Source: Mesorhizobium muleiense
GTDB lineage: Bacteria > Pseudomonadota > Alphaproteobacteria > Rhizobiales > Rhizobiaceae
Assembly (NCBI RefSeq): GCF_900099905.1
Contig: NZ_FNEE01000004.1
Span: 62,001 to 126,000, forward strand
DNA length: 64,000 bases
Direction: 5' to 3'
Part shown: in pieces, positions 55,411-63,736 of the stretch
Layout: the number at the start of each line of letters is the position of its first letter
Numbering within the stretch: the stretch's first letter is position 1
Made by a program: the position numbers and the translations under genes
The notes under the pieces: generated by a model
Seen by the model: only the letters and a program-made list of their open reading frames with translations
The model's database searches: none
Told to the model about the DNA's origin: nothing

Positions 55411-57396
55411 TCAAAGCAGATCGCGCGGGATTTTCTCTTCGAAATTACGCTCGAAAACCAGTTCCTCGCCTTCATAGGCTTCGATTCTGGCGCTAATAAT
55501 GAAGTTTTGCGCATCGGACCGCATCTCGGCTGACGTTTCTGTGCGCACCGACCATCCATTTCGCGACAGCGTCTGCGTCCAGTGCGTCTTGCCCGACGCT
55601 GACAGCGGATTGTCAGGATGGATCGCCCATGTCTCGCGGGCGACGCTGCCATTGGCGAGGCCATGCTCCAGGTCGCGCACCTCGCCGAAATCGTCGACAA
55701 TGGAAAGCGTGACGATTCCGGTCTTCTCGTCGCGATCAACATGACGCTCCGAATTGGCGGCACGGACCGTTTCGGTTGCCCAGGGCACGGCTGCCTCGGG
55801 CGTAGGGAACGTGACTTCGTCGCCTTGCGCCAGCGGGCGCAGCGGCAGCTTCAGCGTTGCCGCCGACAGGTCGAGCCGGACCGGTTCCGGCGATGGCCAG
55901 ATCATCGGCCAGTAGGCGTTCGAAACGGCAATACGCAGGCGGTGGCCTGATGGTACGCGATAGGCACATTGGTCGAGCACGACCCGGGCGTTGACGGCTT
56001 CGCCCGGCACCAGCGCTTGCGGGAATTCGTGCGAATTGCGGTGGGTCAGGTTGAGCACGCCGTAGGAGATCAACTCGGACGCTCCGTCGGGATGCACGTC
56101 GCACAGCCGGATCGCGATGTTCGCTTGCGGCCGGTCGGACGAAACCCTGACCAGCACTTCCGGTGCGCCGACAATGTCGATCGCTTCGGTCAGCACCGGC
56201 TGGTCGAAACACACCGACAGCGCATCGTCGGGGCGCTGGTCGCCGGGCAGTTCCGGCCCGAAGGTGAAGGGGAAATATTCGCCGCCGGCGAGGCCGCAGC
56301 TTTGTGGCGAAGCCACGATTGCAGGCCTGGCGCCTTCCGGGATCAGTTCGATCGCCTCAGCCTTGATGTTGGGCGATGGCCAGTCTGCTTCGGCAACCCA
56401 GCGGCCGGGCCGCTCGGGATGCCAACGCGCGGGGCGCACGCTGTCCATCACATAGGCGCGGTAGGCCGGGTCGGCCTCGACGCCGGTGTCGATGCCTTTC
56501 AACCAGCGGTCCCACCAGCGCAACGCCTCCTGCAGGAAACCGATCGCTGGTTTCGGTGCGGCGTAATGCGGGTACTTGTGGATCCACGGGCCGACGATGC
56601 CCTTGACCGGCGCCTCGATATTGGCCGCGAGGTGGGAAATCGTATTGCGATAGCCGTCATGCCAGCCGCCGATCGACAGCACGGCGGCTTGGATGGCGGA
56701 ATAGTCCTCGCAGATCGAACCGCGCTTCCAATAGGCGTCGCGGTGCTGGTGTCTCAGCCACAGCGGCGCCAGGAAGGGCTGGTTCTCCAGCCGGGTCAGC
56801 CATAGGTCGCGCCATCTGTTGTCGCCGGCCAGCAGCGGATCCGGCGGCCGCGAGGAATAGGACAGCATGGTCGAGGCCCAGCCGAAATTCTCGATCAGTA
56901 GGCAGCCGCCCTTGTAGTGGATGTCGTCCGCATAGCGGTCGACGGTCGAGCAGAGGCTGATGACTGCCTTTAGCGCCGGCGGCTGCTTGGCTGCCGTCTG
57001 CAGGCAGTTGAAGCCGCCCCAGGAGATGCCCATCATGCCGACACTGCCGCTGCACCAGGGCTGGGCCGCCGCCCAGGCAATCACGTCGCAAGCGTCCTGC
57101 AATTCCTGCTCGGAATATTCGTCATCCATCAGCCCTTCGGAATCGCCATTGCCACGCATGTCGACGCGGATCGAGGCGTAGCCGTGGCCGGCGAAATAGG
57201 GATGCGTCAGCTGATCGCGAAAGATCGTGCCGTCGCGCTTGCGGTAAGGCAGGTGCTCGAGGATCGCCGGCACCGGATCGTCGGCAGCATCGGCCGGCAT
57301 CCACACTCGCGCCGACAGCCGGCAGCCATCCGGCATGACGATGCCCATGTCCGGAAATTCGACGACCTTGCGGGCAAATTCAGTGATGGTCTTCAT
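55411..57396 (-). CDS. CocE/NonD-family hydrolase
   Basis: The 661-residue enzyme has the X-Pro dipeptidyl-peptidase (S15)-type alpha/beta hydrolase domain: PAILEHLPYRKRDG, then VDMRGNGDSEG, the nucleophile GISWGGFNC (near residue 120) and the late His in VGPWIHKYPH; a C-terminal jelly-roll domain follows (from about 350). Relatives cleave cocaine esters, alpha-amino acid esters or acyl-dipeptides. No signal peptide. The start may be 57396 or 57405; a hairpin covers this region. It heads the ABC transporter cluster, so it probably acts on the imported substrate. Confidence 0.85.
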   Translation of the reverse strand: MKTITEFARKVVEFPDMGIVMPDGCRLSARVWMPADAADDPVPAILEHLPYRKRDGTIFRDQLTHPYFAGHGYASIRVDMRGNGDSEGLMDDEYSEQELQDACDVIAWAAAQPWCSGSVGMMGISWGGFNCLQTAAKQPPALKAVISLCSTVDRYADDIHYKGGCLLIENFGWASTMLSYSSRPPDPLLAGDNRWRDLWLTRLENQPFLAPLWLRHQHRDAYWKRGSICEDYSAIQAAVLSIGGWHDGYRNTISHLAANIEAPVKGIVGPWIHKYPHYAAPKPAIGFLQEALRWWDRWLKGIDTGVEADPAYRAYVMDSVRPARWHPERPGRWVAEADWPSPNIKAEAIELIPEGARPAIVASPQSCGLAGGEYFPFTFGPELPGDQRPDDALSVCFDQPVLTEAIDIVGAPEVLVRVSSDRPQANIAIRLCDVHPDGASELISYGVLNLTHRNSHEFPQALVPGEAVNARVVLDQCAYRVPSGHRLRIAVSNAYWPMIWPSPEPVRLDLSAATLKLPLRPLAQGDEVTFPTPEAAVPWATETVRAANSERHVDRDEKTGIVTLSIVDDFGEVRDLEHGLANGSVARETWAIHPDNPLSASGKTHWTQTLSRNGWSVRTETSAEMRSDAQNFIISARIEAYEGEELVFERNFEEKIPRDLL

Positions 57397-57415
57397 GCGG
57401 GGCATAACGCCCCGC
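57397..57415 (-). promoter_or_regulatory. Hairpin over the translation start of the CocE-type gene
   Basis: GCGGGGC (57397-57403) and GCCCCGC (57409-57415) form a perfect 7-bp stem with a 5-base loop. It abuts the ATG at 57396 and includes the alternative ATG at 57405, so it would hide the ribosome site unless opened. Confidence 0.45.
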
Positions 57416-57482
57416 AGCGAGGCGACTTTCAATCGTCATTCGCGACTGGAGCAAAAAAATATGCGACCTGTCAGGGAGCGCG

Positions 57483-57902
57483 CTATCGCAACTCGTCCAG
57501 CAGTTCGGGATGTTTTTCCAACAGCGTCATCAACTGAATGGTCGGGCCACTCGGCTCAATCAAACCCCGTTCGTATTTGTCGAAAGCGTTCTCGCCGACT
57601 TTGAACAGGGATCCCGCCTCGCGCTGCGACAGTTTGAGCTTTGTGCGCACGCGACGGATGGTGGCCGGCGCCGGAACGCCGTCGATCTTTTCTTTGAGGA
57701 TGCGGAGCGCTGCATCGACGACAGTCATGTCGTCCCCGACATGCACGCCCTCATCTCCCGATGGGAGATAATACCCCGGCAGATCGACGATCATGCTCTC
57801 GCCCTTGTAAGTCACAGTGAACGGACGCACTCCACGCGTCAGCGTTTCTCCTGTTTCCGGGGAGATCATGGTGTTCGTTTCATTATTTACTTTCGTCGTC
57901 AT
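57483..57902 (-). CDS. mqsA: MqsA-family antitoxin without zinc-binding cysteines
   Basis: The 139-residue antitoxin has the MqsA C-terminal HTH (residues about 83-139: RRVRTKLKLSQREAGSLF, NAFDKYERG, IQLMTLLEKHPELLDELR), which binds its own promoter. The N-terminal toxin-binding part aligns in layout with MqsA, but the four zinc-ligand cysteines of the E. coli protein are all absent. The ATG at 57902 lies 2 bases after the mqsR stop, with AAGGAA upstream. The toxin-first order matches mqsRA. Confidence 0.82.
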   Translation of the reverse strand: MTTKVNNETNTMISPETGETLTRGVRPFTVTYKGESMIVDLPGYYLPSGDEGVHVGDDMTVVDAALRILKEKIDGVPAPATIRRVRTKLKLSQREAGSLFKVGENAFDKYERGLIEPSGPTIQLMTLLEKHPELLDELR

Positions 57903-57904
57903 AG

Positions 57905-58210
57905 TCACTTTTCCTTGAACGACATGACTGTGAATCCGGTCACGACGTCCGCCTGAAATTTCACGTAGAGCACCAACTCGCGTGCTGGCACGTGGTAGAC
58001 ATCTTGCCAGACACGATGGTCGGCGAATGTCGTCATTGACTTTACAAACATTTTTCGCGTGATGCTGCCGATCACCTCGACTATACCGGAGCGATCGAAG
58101 CCGAGGCCAACCGCATCCCGCAGGGCGGACGTCGTGATTGCCAGCGTATCTACAGAGCCCAACTCCGCCTTGATCGCATCAAGATCGTAAGTGGGCCTGC
58201 GTTTCTCCAT
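57905..58210 (-). CDS. mqsR: MqsR-family mRNA interferase toxin
   Basis: The 101-residue toxin of the RelE-like fold cleaves mRNA, in E. coli at GCU sites. It has the family pattern RRPTYDLDAIKAEL at the start, and MFVKSMTTFADHRVWQDVYHV and ELVLYVKFQ around the catalytic Lys, Gln and Tyr, then VMSFKEK. The ATG at 58210 was chosen because it fits MqsR length. It is the first gene of the pair and is bound to mqsA. Confidence 0.82.
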   Translation of the reverse strand: MEKRRPTYDLDAIKAELGSVDTLAITTSALRDAVGLGFDRSGIVEVIGSITRKMFVKSMTTFADHRVWQDVYHVPARELVLYVKFQADVVTGFTVMSFKEK

Positions 58211-58263
58211 AACGCAGTATGCCACCATAAAGGGGGCATTTCAAGCTTTGAACTTTGCGGCAT

Positions 58264-58860
58264 TCAACTCAACGGAATGTCGTTGTCAGCCTTGCTCGTC
58301 TGATAGGCGCTGGACAATTCGTCATAGCGTGCGGAGATTTTGCCGATCCGCGTTTCCAGTCGCACACGCTCGGTCTCGGGCAGCGACCACACCAGTTTTC
58401 GGATCGAAAAACTCTTCCAGTAGTCGTTCTCGGCATTGTAGCCGCCGGGGTCGAGGGTGAAGACCTCTTTCAGGATCTTCAGATCGTGCGGGATGGCGAA
58501 GCTGTCGCGCGAATCCTCATGCGAAAAAAGATAGTAGAAATTATCGAAGCCGGTCCAGGTGATCGCTGACAGGCAGAGCGAGCAGGGTTCGTGCGTGGCG
58601 AGAAAAATCGCGTCCCTGGTGTCGACGCGCTCAGCCTTCGGCATTTCATAAAACCGCTTCAGGCAATGCACTTCACCATGCCAGAGCGGATTTTCCGTCT
58701 CGTTGTTGGTTTCGGCGAGCACCAGCGAACGGTCGTTCTTGCGCAGGATCGCGGCGCCGAACAGCTTGTTGCCGTGGGCGACTCCTTCGGCTGTCTTCGG
58801 CACGATGTCATGCTCGATGACGTCGAGCAGTCGGTCGATCAGCGAGACGTCGACCATCAT
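58264..58860 (-). CDS. Cytidine-deaminase-fold zinc deaminase in the ureide operon
   Basis: The 198-residue protein has the CDA-fold zinc site: WHGEVHCLKRFYE (His and catalytic Glu near residues 61-63) and THEPCSLCLSAI (two Cys near 92-95). HGE replaces the more usual HAE. The C-terminal third (SFSIRKLVWSLPETER) is not familiar. It is translationally coupled to allA (ATGA overlap), so it probably acts in purine or ureide breakdown, for example on guanine or another amino-substituted ring (inference). Confidence 0.75.
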   Translation of the reverse strand: MMVDVSLIDRLLDVIEHDIVPKTAEGVAHGNKLFGAAILRKNDRSLVLAETNNETENPLWHGEVHCLKRFYEMPKAERVDTRDAIFLATHEPCSLCLSAITWTGFDNFYYLFSHEDSRDSFAIPHDLKILKEVFTLDPGGYNAENDYWKSFSIRKLVWSLPETERVRLETRIGKISARYDELSSAYQTSKADNDIPLS

Positions 58861-59360
58861 CCGGTCCCCTTGGGAAGATGGATCTCATAGGCGTGCGAGA
58901 AATGGCATTCTTCGAGGTTGGAGCCGTCGCCACCGCGATCGACGACGAGAAAGTCCTGGGCCTCGCCGATCGGCGTCAGCACGCCGTGCCAGCGATTGCG
59001 AGGATAATTGACGCCCTGCCCGGGCGCGGTGAGGAAGGCGTGCGGCTCGCCCGGGCCGTCGTCGCCATCATGGCAGACGACGACCAGGAACGGCCGTGGC
59101 GACAGCGGGATGAAAGCCTGGCTGCCGAACGGATGACGCTCGACCATGGTGAGCTTCAGCGGAAAATCGTAAGGCGTGCCGCGCACCATGGAAATCAGCA
59201 CGCGCCCATTCGGCCCCTGCGCTTCGAAGGTGGCGAGGTCGTGGTAGCGCTCGGCCTTCCCGCCATTGATCGGGTAGTGATTGTCGCCGCCCATATCGAT
59301 GACGTCGCCGAACTCGGCAAAATTTTCGCGGGTCAGCGGCCGCGCCACGATGCGGGTCAT
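58857..59360 (-). CDS. allA: Ureidoglycolate lyase
   Basis: The 167-residue enzyme splits (S)-ureidoglycolate into glyoxylate and urea. It has the AllA pattern: EFGDVIDMGG at the start, ERHPFGSQAFIPLSPRPFLVVV in the middle (near residue 75) and YPRNRWHGVLTPI near 120. It overlaps both the aminohydrolase upstream and the deaminase downstream by 4 bases. Confidence 0.92.
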   Translation of the reverse strand: MTRIVARPLTRENFAEFGDVIDMGGDNHYPINGGKAERYHDLATFEAQGPNGRVLISMVRGTPYDFPLKLTMVERHPFGSQAFIPLSPRPFLVVVCHDGDDGPGEPHAFLTAPGQGVNYPRNRWHGVLTPIGEAQDFLVVDRGGDGSNLEECHFSHAYEIHLPKGTG

Positions 59361-60220
59361 GGCGCGCGCCTCCCGACGCCGGCGCCACCAAGCTTGGCGT
59401 GCCGGTTGACATCCTTGTAGAGCAAATAGCGGAATTTTCCGGGGCCGCCAGCATAGCAGGCCTGCGGACAGAAGGCGCGCAGCCACATATAGTCGCCGGC
59501 CTCGACCTCGACCCAGTCCTGGTTGAGGCGGTAGACCGCCTTGCCCTCCAGCACATAGAGGCCGTGTTCCATGACATGCGTCTCGGCGAAGGGAATGACC
59601 GCGCCCGGTTCGAGCGTGACGATGGTGACATGCATGTCGTGGCGCATGTCTTCAGAGTCAACGAAGCGCGTCGTCGCCCAACAGCCCTCGGTGCCGGGCA
59701 TCGGCGTCGGCGCAATGTCCTGTTCGTTGGCAAAGAAGGCTTGCGGGACATCAATGCCTTCGACGGCTTCGTAAGCCTTGCGGATCCAGTGGAAGCGGAC
59801 AGCAGCGCTGCTCTCGTTGCGAACGCTCCATCCGCTGGTCGGCGGCAGGAAAGCAAAGCCGCCCGGCTGCAGGACATGCTTCTCGCCAGCCAGCAAAACG
59901 CTCAGCTCGCCCTCGACCACAAACAGGGCGCCCTCGGCGCCGGCATCCGGTTCCGGCCGGTCGCTGCCGCCGCCGGGCGCGACCTCGACGATGTATTGCG
60001 AAAACGTCTCGGCAAACCCGGACAGCGGGCGCGACAGCACCCAGACGCGGGTCTTGTCCCAGAACGGCAGGGCGCTGGTGACGATGTCCTGCATCACCCC
60101 CCTTGGAATAACGGCGTAGGCCTCGGTGAAGACAGCGCGGCCGGTCAGCAGCTCGCTCTGGCCGGGGTGGCCGCCCTGCGGCGCGTAATAGGTTCGGTCG
60201 GCCATTTTCATCGTGTCCAT
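59357..60220 (-). CDS. allE: (S)-ureidoglycine aminohydrolase (bicupin)
   Basis: The 287-residue two-cupin protein releases ammonia from (S)-ureidoglycine to give ureidoglycolate. Signs: N-terminal TYYAPQGGHPGQ and AVIPRGVMQDIVTS, then a C-terminal cupin with HVMEHGLYVLEGKAVYRLN and DYMWLRAFCPQACYAGG, characteristic of YlbA/UGHY. The start may be one of three nearby ATGs (60220, 60211, 60205). Confidence 0.9.
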   Translation of the reverse strand: MDTMKMADRTYYAPQGGHPGQSELLTGRAVFTEAYAVIPRGVMQDIVTSALPFWDKTRVWVLSRPLSGFAETFSQYIVEVAPGGGSDRPEPDAGAEGALFVVEGELSVLLAGEKHVLQPGGFAFLPPTSGWSVRNESSAAVRFHWIRKAYEAVEGIDVPQAFFANEQDIAPTPMPGTEGCWATTRFVDSEDMRHDMHVTIVTLEPGAVIPFAETHVMEHGLYVLEGKAVYRLNQDWVEVEAGDYMWLRAFCPQACYAGGPGKFRYLLYKDVNRHAKLGGAGVGRRAP

Positions 60221-60229
60221 CAGTTCAGA

Positions 60230-60263
60230 GCCTATTGCGGAAGCAAGGCCTATTGCGGAAGCA
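60230..60263. repeat. 16-bp direct repeat at the 3' end of puuE-uraD
   Basis: GCCTATTGCGGAAGCA occurs at 60230-60245 and 60248-60263. The second copy covers the last codons and stop of the fusion gene, so a short duplication of the gene end has occurred. Confidence 0.75.
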
Positions 60264-61683
60264 TGTCCTTGAGGCGGAGCAGTGCGATGCGCTCGACCTG
60301 TTTGCAGGCGGTTTCGAATTCAACGCCGCGGCTGTTGCCGATGCGCGCCTCGAACTCCGCCAGGATTTCTTTCTTGGTCTTGCCTTTCACCGCGATGATG
60401 AAGGGGAAGTCGAAATTGGCGACGTAGGCGGCATTGAGCTTTGAGAACAGCTCGCGCTCCTTGTCGGTCAACGCCTCGAGCCCTGCGGAAGCCTGTTCCC
60501 TGGCCGATTCCGCAGTCAGCCGCTTGGTTTGCGCCAGTTTGCCGGCAAGGTCGGGATGGGCGTTGAGCACGGAGAGCCGCTCGGCCCCGCTGGCGCCGCG
60601 AAAGACACGGCACAGCGCATTGTGCAGACCGCCGGCACTGTCATGCGCCGGACCGAGCTCCAGCTCATAGGCGCGCTCGGCGATCCACGGCGAATGCTCG
60701 AATACGCCGCCGAATGCCTGGACGAAAGCCTCGAATTCCATCTTCGACGGGCGCAGCGTCGGCGGCCGGAACGGATGGTTCTCTTGCCAGTGCCTTGCAA
60801 TGTCGATGCGTCGCGCCAGCCAGACCCTGTCGTGTGATTTGACGTAGTCGACGAAGCGCTTCAGCGCCGCGACCCGGCCCGGCCGGCCGACGAGGCGGCA
60901 GTGCAGGCCGATATTCATCATGCGCGGCCGTCCTGCCTTGCCCTCGGCATAGAGCGTATCGAAACTATCCCTGAGATAGGCGAAGAACTGGTCGCCCGAG
61001 TTGAAGCCCTGCGGCGTGGCGAAACGCATATCGTTGGCGTCGAGCGTATAGGGGATGATGAGCTGCGGCTTTGCCGACCCGTCCGGCCCACCATGCTCGA
61101 ACCAGTACGGCAGTTCATCGTCATAGGTGTCCGACACATAGTCGAAGCCGCCCTCTTCCGCCGCCAGCCGCACGGTGTTGATCGATGTGCGGCCGGTGTA
61201 CCAGCCGGTCGGCCGTGCGCCTGTCACCTCGTAATGCAGCCGGATTGCCTCGTCCATGTCGCGGCGTTCGTCTTCCGGCGCATGGTCGCGATAGTCGATC
61301 CATCTCAGCCCGTGCGAGGCAACCTCCCAGCCGGCCTCCTGCATCGCCACGACCTGGTCGGGCGAACGCGCCAGTGCTGTAGCGACGCCGTAGCAGGTGA
61401 TCGGCACCTCAGCCTCGGTGAACAGGCGCAGCAATCGCCAGAAGCCGGCGCGGGCGCCATATTCGTAGATCGATTCCATGTTCCGGTGGCGCTGCCCGGG
61501 CCAAGGTGCAGCGCCGACGATCTCGGACAGGAAGGCTTCCGAAGCCTTGTCGCCGTGCAGGACGCAATTTTCGCCGCCTTCCTCGTAATTGACGACGAAC
61601 TGCACCGCGACATGCGCCCTGCCGGGCCATTTTGGATCCGGCGGATTGGCGCCGTAGCCGCGCATGTCTCGTTCGTAACGCAT
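60250..61683 (-). CDS. puuE-uraD: Allantoinase PuuE fused to OHCU decarboxylase UraD
   Basis: The 477-residue protein joins two enzymes of uric acid breakdown. The N-terminal part (about 1-310) is a polysaccharide-deacetylase-like allantoinase (YGANPPDPKWPGRAHVAVQF; GWEVASHGLRWIDYRD; PTGWYTGRTSINT), which opens allantoin. The C-terminal part (about 320-477) is OHCU decarboxylase (LNAHPDLAGKLAQ; LNAAYVANFDFPFIIAVKG; EFEARIGNS), which makes (S)-allantoin. The order lets it act on the product of UraH and pass allantoate on. Confidence 0.93.
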   Translation of the reverse strand: MRYERDMRGYGANPPDPKWPGRAHVAVQFVVNYEEGGENCVLHGDKASEAFLSEIVGAAPWPGQRHRNMESIYEYGARAGFWRLLRLFTEAEVPITCYGVATALARSPDQVVAMQEAGWEVASHGLRWIDYRDHAPEDERRDMDEAIRLHYEVTGARPTGWYTGRTSINTVRLAAEEGGFDYVSDTYDDELPYWFEHGGPDGSAKPQLIIPYTLDANDMRFATPQGFNSGDQFFAYLRDSFDTLYAEGKAGRPRMMNIGLHCRLVGRPGRVAALKRFVDYVKSHDRVWLARRIDIARHWQENHPFRPPTLRPSKMEFEAFVQAFGGVFEHSPWIAERAYELELGPAHDSAGGLHNALCRVFRGASGAERLSVLNAHPDLAGKLAQTKRLTAESAREQASAGLEALTDKERELFSKLNAAYVANFDFPFIIAVKGKTKKEILAEFEARIGNSRGVEFETACKQVERIALLRLKDMLPQ

Positions 61684-61824
61684 TGTCGCTCCTGCCGGAT
61701 AGTGTGATCAGGATAGTCGAAAGGATTGCTTGCGCATTCCCCCGAAAATTTTTGAAAGTGTTTTTGCAGCACTTCACTCGACCGGGACTTATGCATCGCC
61801 TTTAATGGGCGCACAATTCGCCAA

Positions 61825-61862
61825 ACATGTTCGACTGTACCGGACATGTTCGAGTGTACCGG
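61825..61862. promoter_or_regulatory. Tandem 19-bp repeat in the purine-catabolism promoter region
   Basis: ACATGTTCGACTGTACCGG (61825-61843) is followed directly by a second copy differing at one base (61844-61862). It lies just upstream of the uraH ribosome site in the 193-base gap between the divergent puuE-uraD and uraH-xdhAB operons. A repeat of about two helical turns suggests a pair of binding sites for one regulator. Confidence 0.6.
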
Positions 61863-61876
61863 AATGGGAGCAGCCA

Positions 61877-62251
61877 GTGGCGGAAACGTCGAAAGCCGAA
61901 GGCGGACGTCTGACGACCCATGTCCTCGACACCGCGGCCGGCAGGCCGGCGGCAGGCCTGTCGATCGAGCTTTACCGCATCAACGACGACATGCGGACGC
62001 ATCTGAAGACAGCGGTCACCAACGCCGACGGCCGGTGTGACGCGCCGCTGCTTGCCGACGCGGAATTCCGCACCGGCGAATACGAGCTGGTCTTCGCCGC
62101 CGGCGACTATCTGCGCCGGCAGGGGTTGAGACTGCCGGAACCGGCCTTCCTCGACAGCGTGCCGATCCGCTTCGGCATGGCCGAGCCGATGCACTATCAC
62201 GTGCCGCTGCTCATATCGCCCTACGGCTATTCGACCTATCGGGGGAGCTGA
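61877..62251 (+). CDS. uraH: 5-hydroxyisourate hydrolase (transthyretin-like)
   Basis: The 124-residue enzyme hydrolyses 5-hydroxyisourate to OHCU. It has the family motifs [15 protein letters not shown] near the start and the C-terminal tetrapeptide YRGS. The start is GTG at 61877, with GGGAG and a 6-base spacer, which removes an unrelated N-terminal extension. It ends 3 bases before xdhA. Confidence 0.93.
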   Translation: MAETSKAEGGRLTTHVLDTAAGRPAAGLSIELYRINDDMRTHLKTAVTNADGRCDAPLLADAEFRTGEYELVFAAGDYLRRQGLRLPEPAFLDSVPIRFGMAEPMHYHVPLLISPYGYSTYRGS

Positions 62252-62254
62252 GAC

Positions 62255-63736
62255 ATGACGAGGCTCAAGATACGCAATGAGATACGCTTCATCCTCAATG
62301 GCGAGGATGTTGCGCTGACTACGGTCGCGCCCGACGAGACCTTGCTCGACTGGCTGCGGCTCGAGCGCTCGCTGCGCGGCACCAAGGAAGGCTGCGCCGA
62401 GGGCGACTGCGGCGCTTGCACCGTGCTGGTCGGAAGGCTGTCAGGCGGCCGGCTCGTCTATGAAAGCGTCAATGCCTGCATCCGCTTCCTTGGCTCGCTC
62501 GATCGCACGCATGTCGTAACCGTCGAGCATCTGCGCGGCGACGGCGAAAAACTGCATCCGGTGCAGCAGGCGATGGTCGATTTCCACGGCTCGCAATGCG
62601 GCTTCTGCACGCCGGGCTTCGTCATGTCGCTTTATGCCCTGTGGATGCGGTCACCGGAGCCGTCGGATGCAGCCATCGAAAAGGCGCTTCAGGGCAATCT
62701 CTGCCGCTGCACCGGCTACGAGGCGATCATGCGGGCGGCACGTGCCATCTCCAGCTACGGCAAGGCGGCAAAGGATCCGCTGGCAGCGGAGCGCGAGGCG
62801 ATCACGAGCAAGCTCGAAGCGATGAAAGACGGTTCGCGCATCGAGATCGGCGCCGGCAAGCAGCGCCTGGTCGTCCCGGCCGATGCCGACGACCTCGCCG
62901 CCGTGCTCGACAAGGAGCCGGGTGCCACCATCGTTGCCGGTTCGACCGATGTCGGCCTGTGGGTGACCAAGCACATGCGCGAGATTGCGCCGGCGATCTT
63001 CATCGGCAATCTCGACGGGCTGTGCCGGATTTCCGAAGACAAGGGCATCATCTCGATCGGCGCTGGTGTCACCTACACCGAGGCTTTCTCAATGCTGGCG
63101 AAACGCATCCCGGCGCTGGGCCCGCTGTTCGATCGCATCGGCGGCGACCAGGTGCGCAACATGGGCACGATCGGCGGCAACATCGCCAATGGCTCGCCGA
63201 TCGGCGACACGCCGCCGCCGCTGATCGCACTCGGCGCGCGGCTGACGCTGCGCCGCGGCAACAAGCGGCGGACGATCTCGCTTGAAGACTTCTTCATCGC
63301 CTATGGCAAGCAGGACCGACAGCCGGGCGAATTCGTCGAGGCCGTGCATGTCCCAGTGCCGGGCAGGGATACCAAATTCGCCGTCTACAAGATCACCAAG
63401 CGCCGTGACGAGGACATAACCGCCGCACTTGGCGCATTCCTGCTGGCCCTGGCCAAGGACGGCACGGTGGCGGAGGTGCGCATCGCCTATGGCGGCATGG
63501 CGGCAACGCCGAAGCGGGCTTTCGGCGTGGAAAAGGCGCTGCTCGGCAGGCCCTGGACGGAACCGACGGTCGAGACCGCCATGGCCGAGTACGCCAAAGA
63601 CTTTACCCCGCTGACCGACATGCGGGCGAGCGCCGAATACCGGGCGCTGGCGGCGCGCAACCTGCTGTTGCGGTTCTTCGCCGAGACCAGCGGCACCAAA
63701 GCACCGATCCAGATATCGCGCCACGAGGCGGCGTGA
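62255..63736 (+). CDS. xdhA: Xanthine dehydrogenase small subunit
   Basis: The 493-residue subunit carries two [2Fe-2S] clusters (GCAEGDCGACTVLVG near residue 48; CGFCTPGF and NLCRCTGYEAI near 113-150) and a FAD-binding domain (about 195-370: TIVAGSTDVGLW; TIGGNIANGSPIGDTPP). With XdhB it oxidises hypoxanthine and xanthine to urate. Its stop overlaps the xdhB start by one base. Confidence 0.95.
   Translation: MTRLKIRNEIRFILNGEDVALTTVAPDETLLDWLRLERSLRGTKEGCAEGDCGACTVLVGRLSGGRLVYESVNACIRFLGSLDRTHVVTVEHLRGDGEKLHPVQQAMVDFHGSQCGFCTPGFVMSLYALWMRSPEPSDAAIEKALQGNLCRCTGYEAIMRAARAISSYGKAAKDPLAAEREAITSKLEAMKDGSRIEIGAGKQRLVVPADADDLAAVLDKEPGATIVAGSTDVGLWVTKHMREIAPAIFIGNLDGLCRISEDKGIISIGAGVTYTEAFSMLAKRIPALGPLFDRIGGDQVRNMGTIGGNIANGSPIGDTPPPLIALGARLTLRRGNKRRTISLEDFFIAYGKQDRQPGEFVEAVHVPVPGRDTKFAVYKITKRRDEDITAALGAFLLALAKDGTVAEVRIAYGGMAATPKRAFGVEKALLGRPWTEPTVETAMAEYAKDFTPLTDMRASAEYRALAARNLLLRFFAETSGTKAPIQISRHEAA

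Noticed and set aside
61825..61862. CRISPR array from the repeated 19-mers.
   Set aside because: Only two copies, directly abutting with no spacer, and no cas genes.
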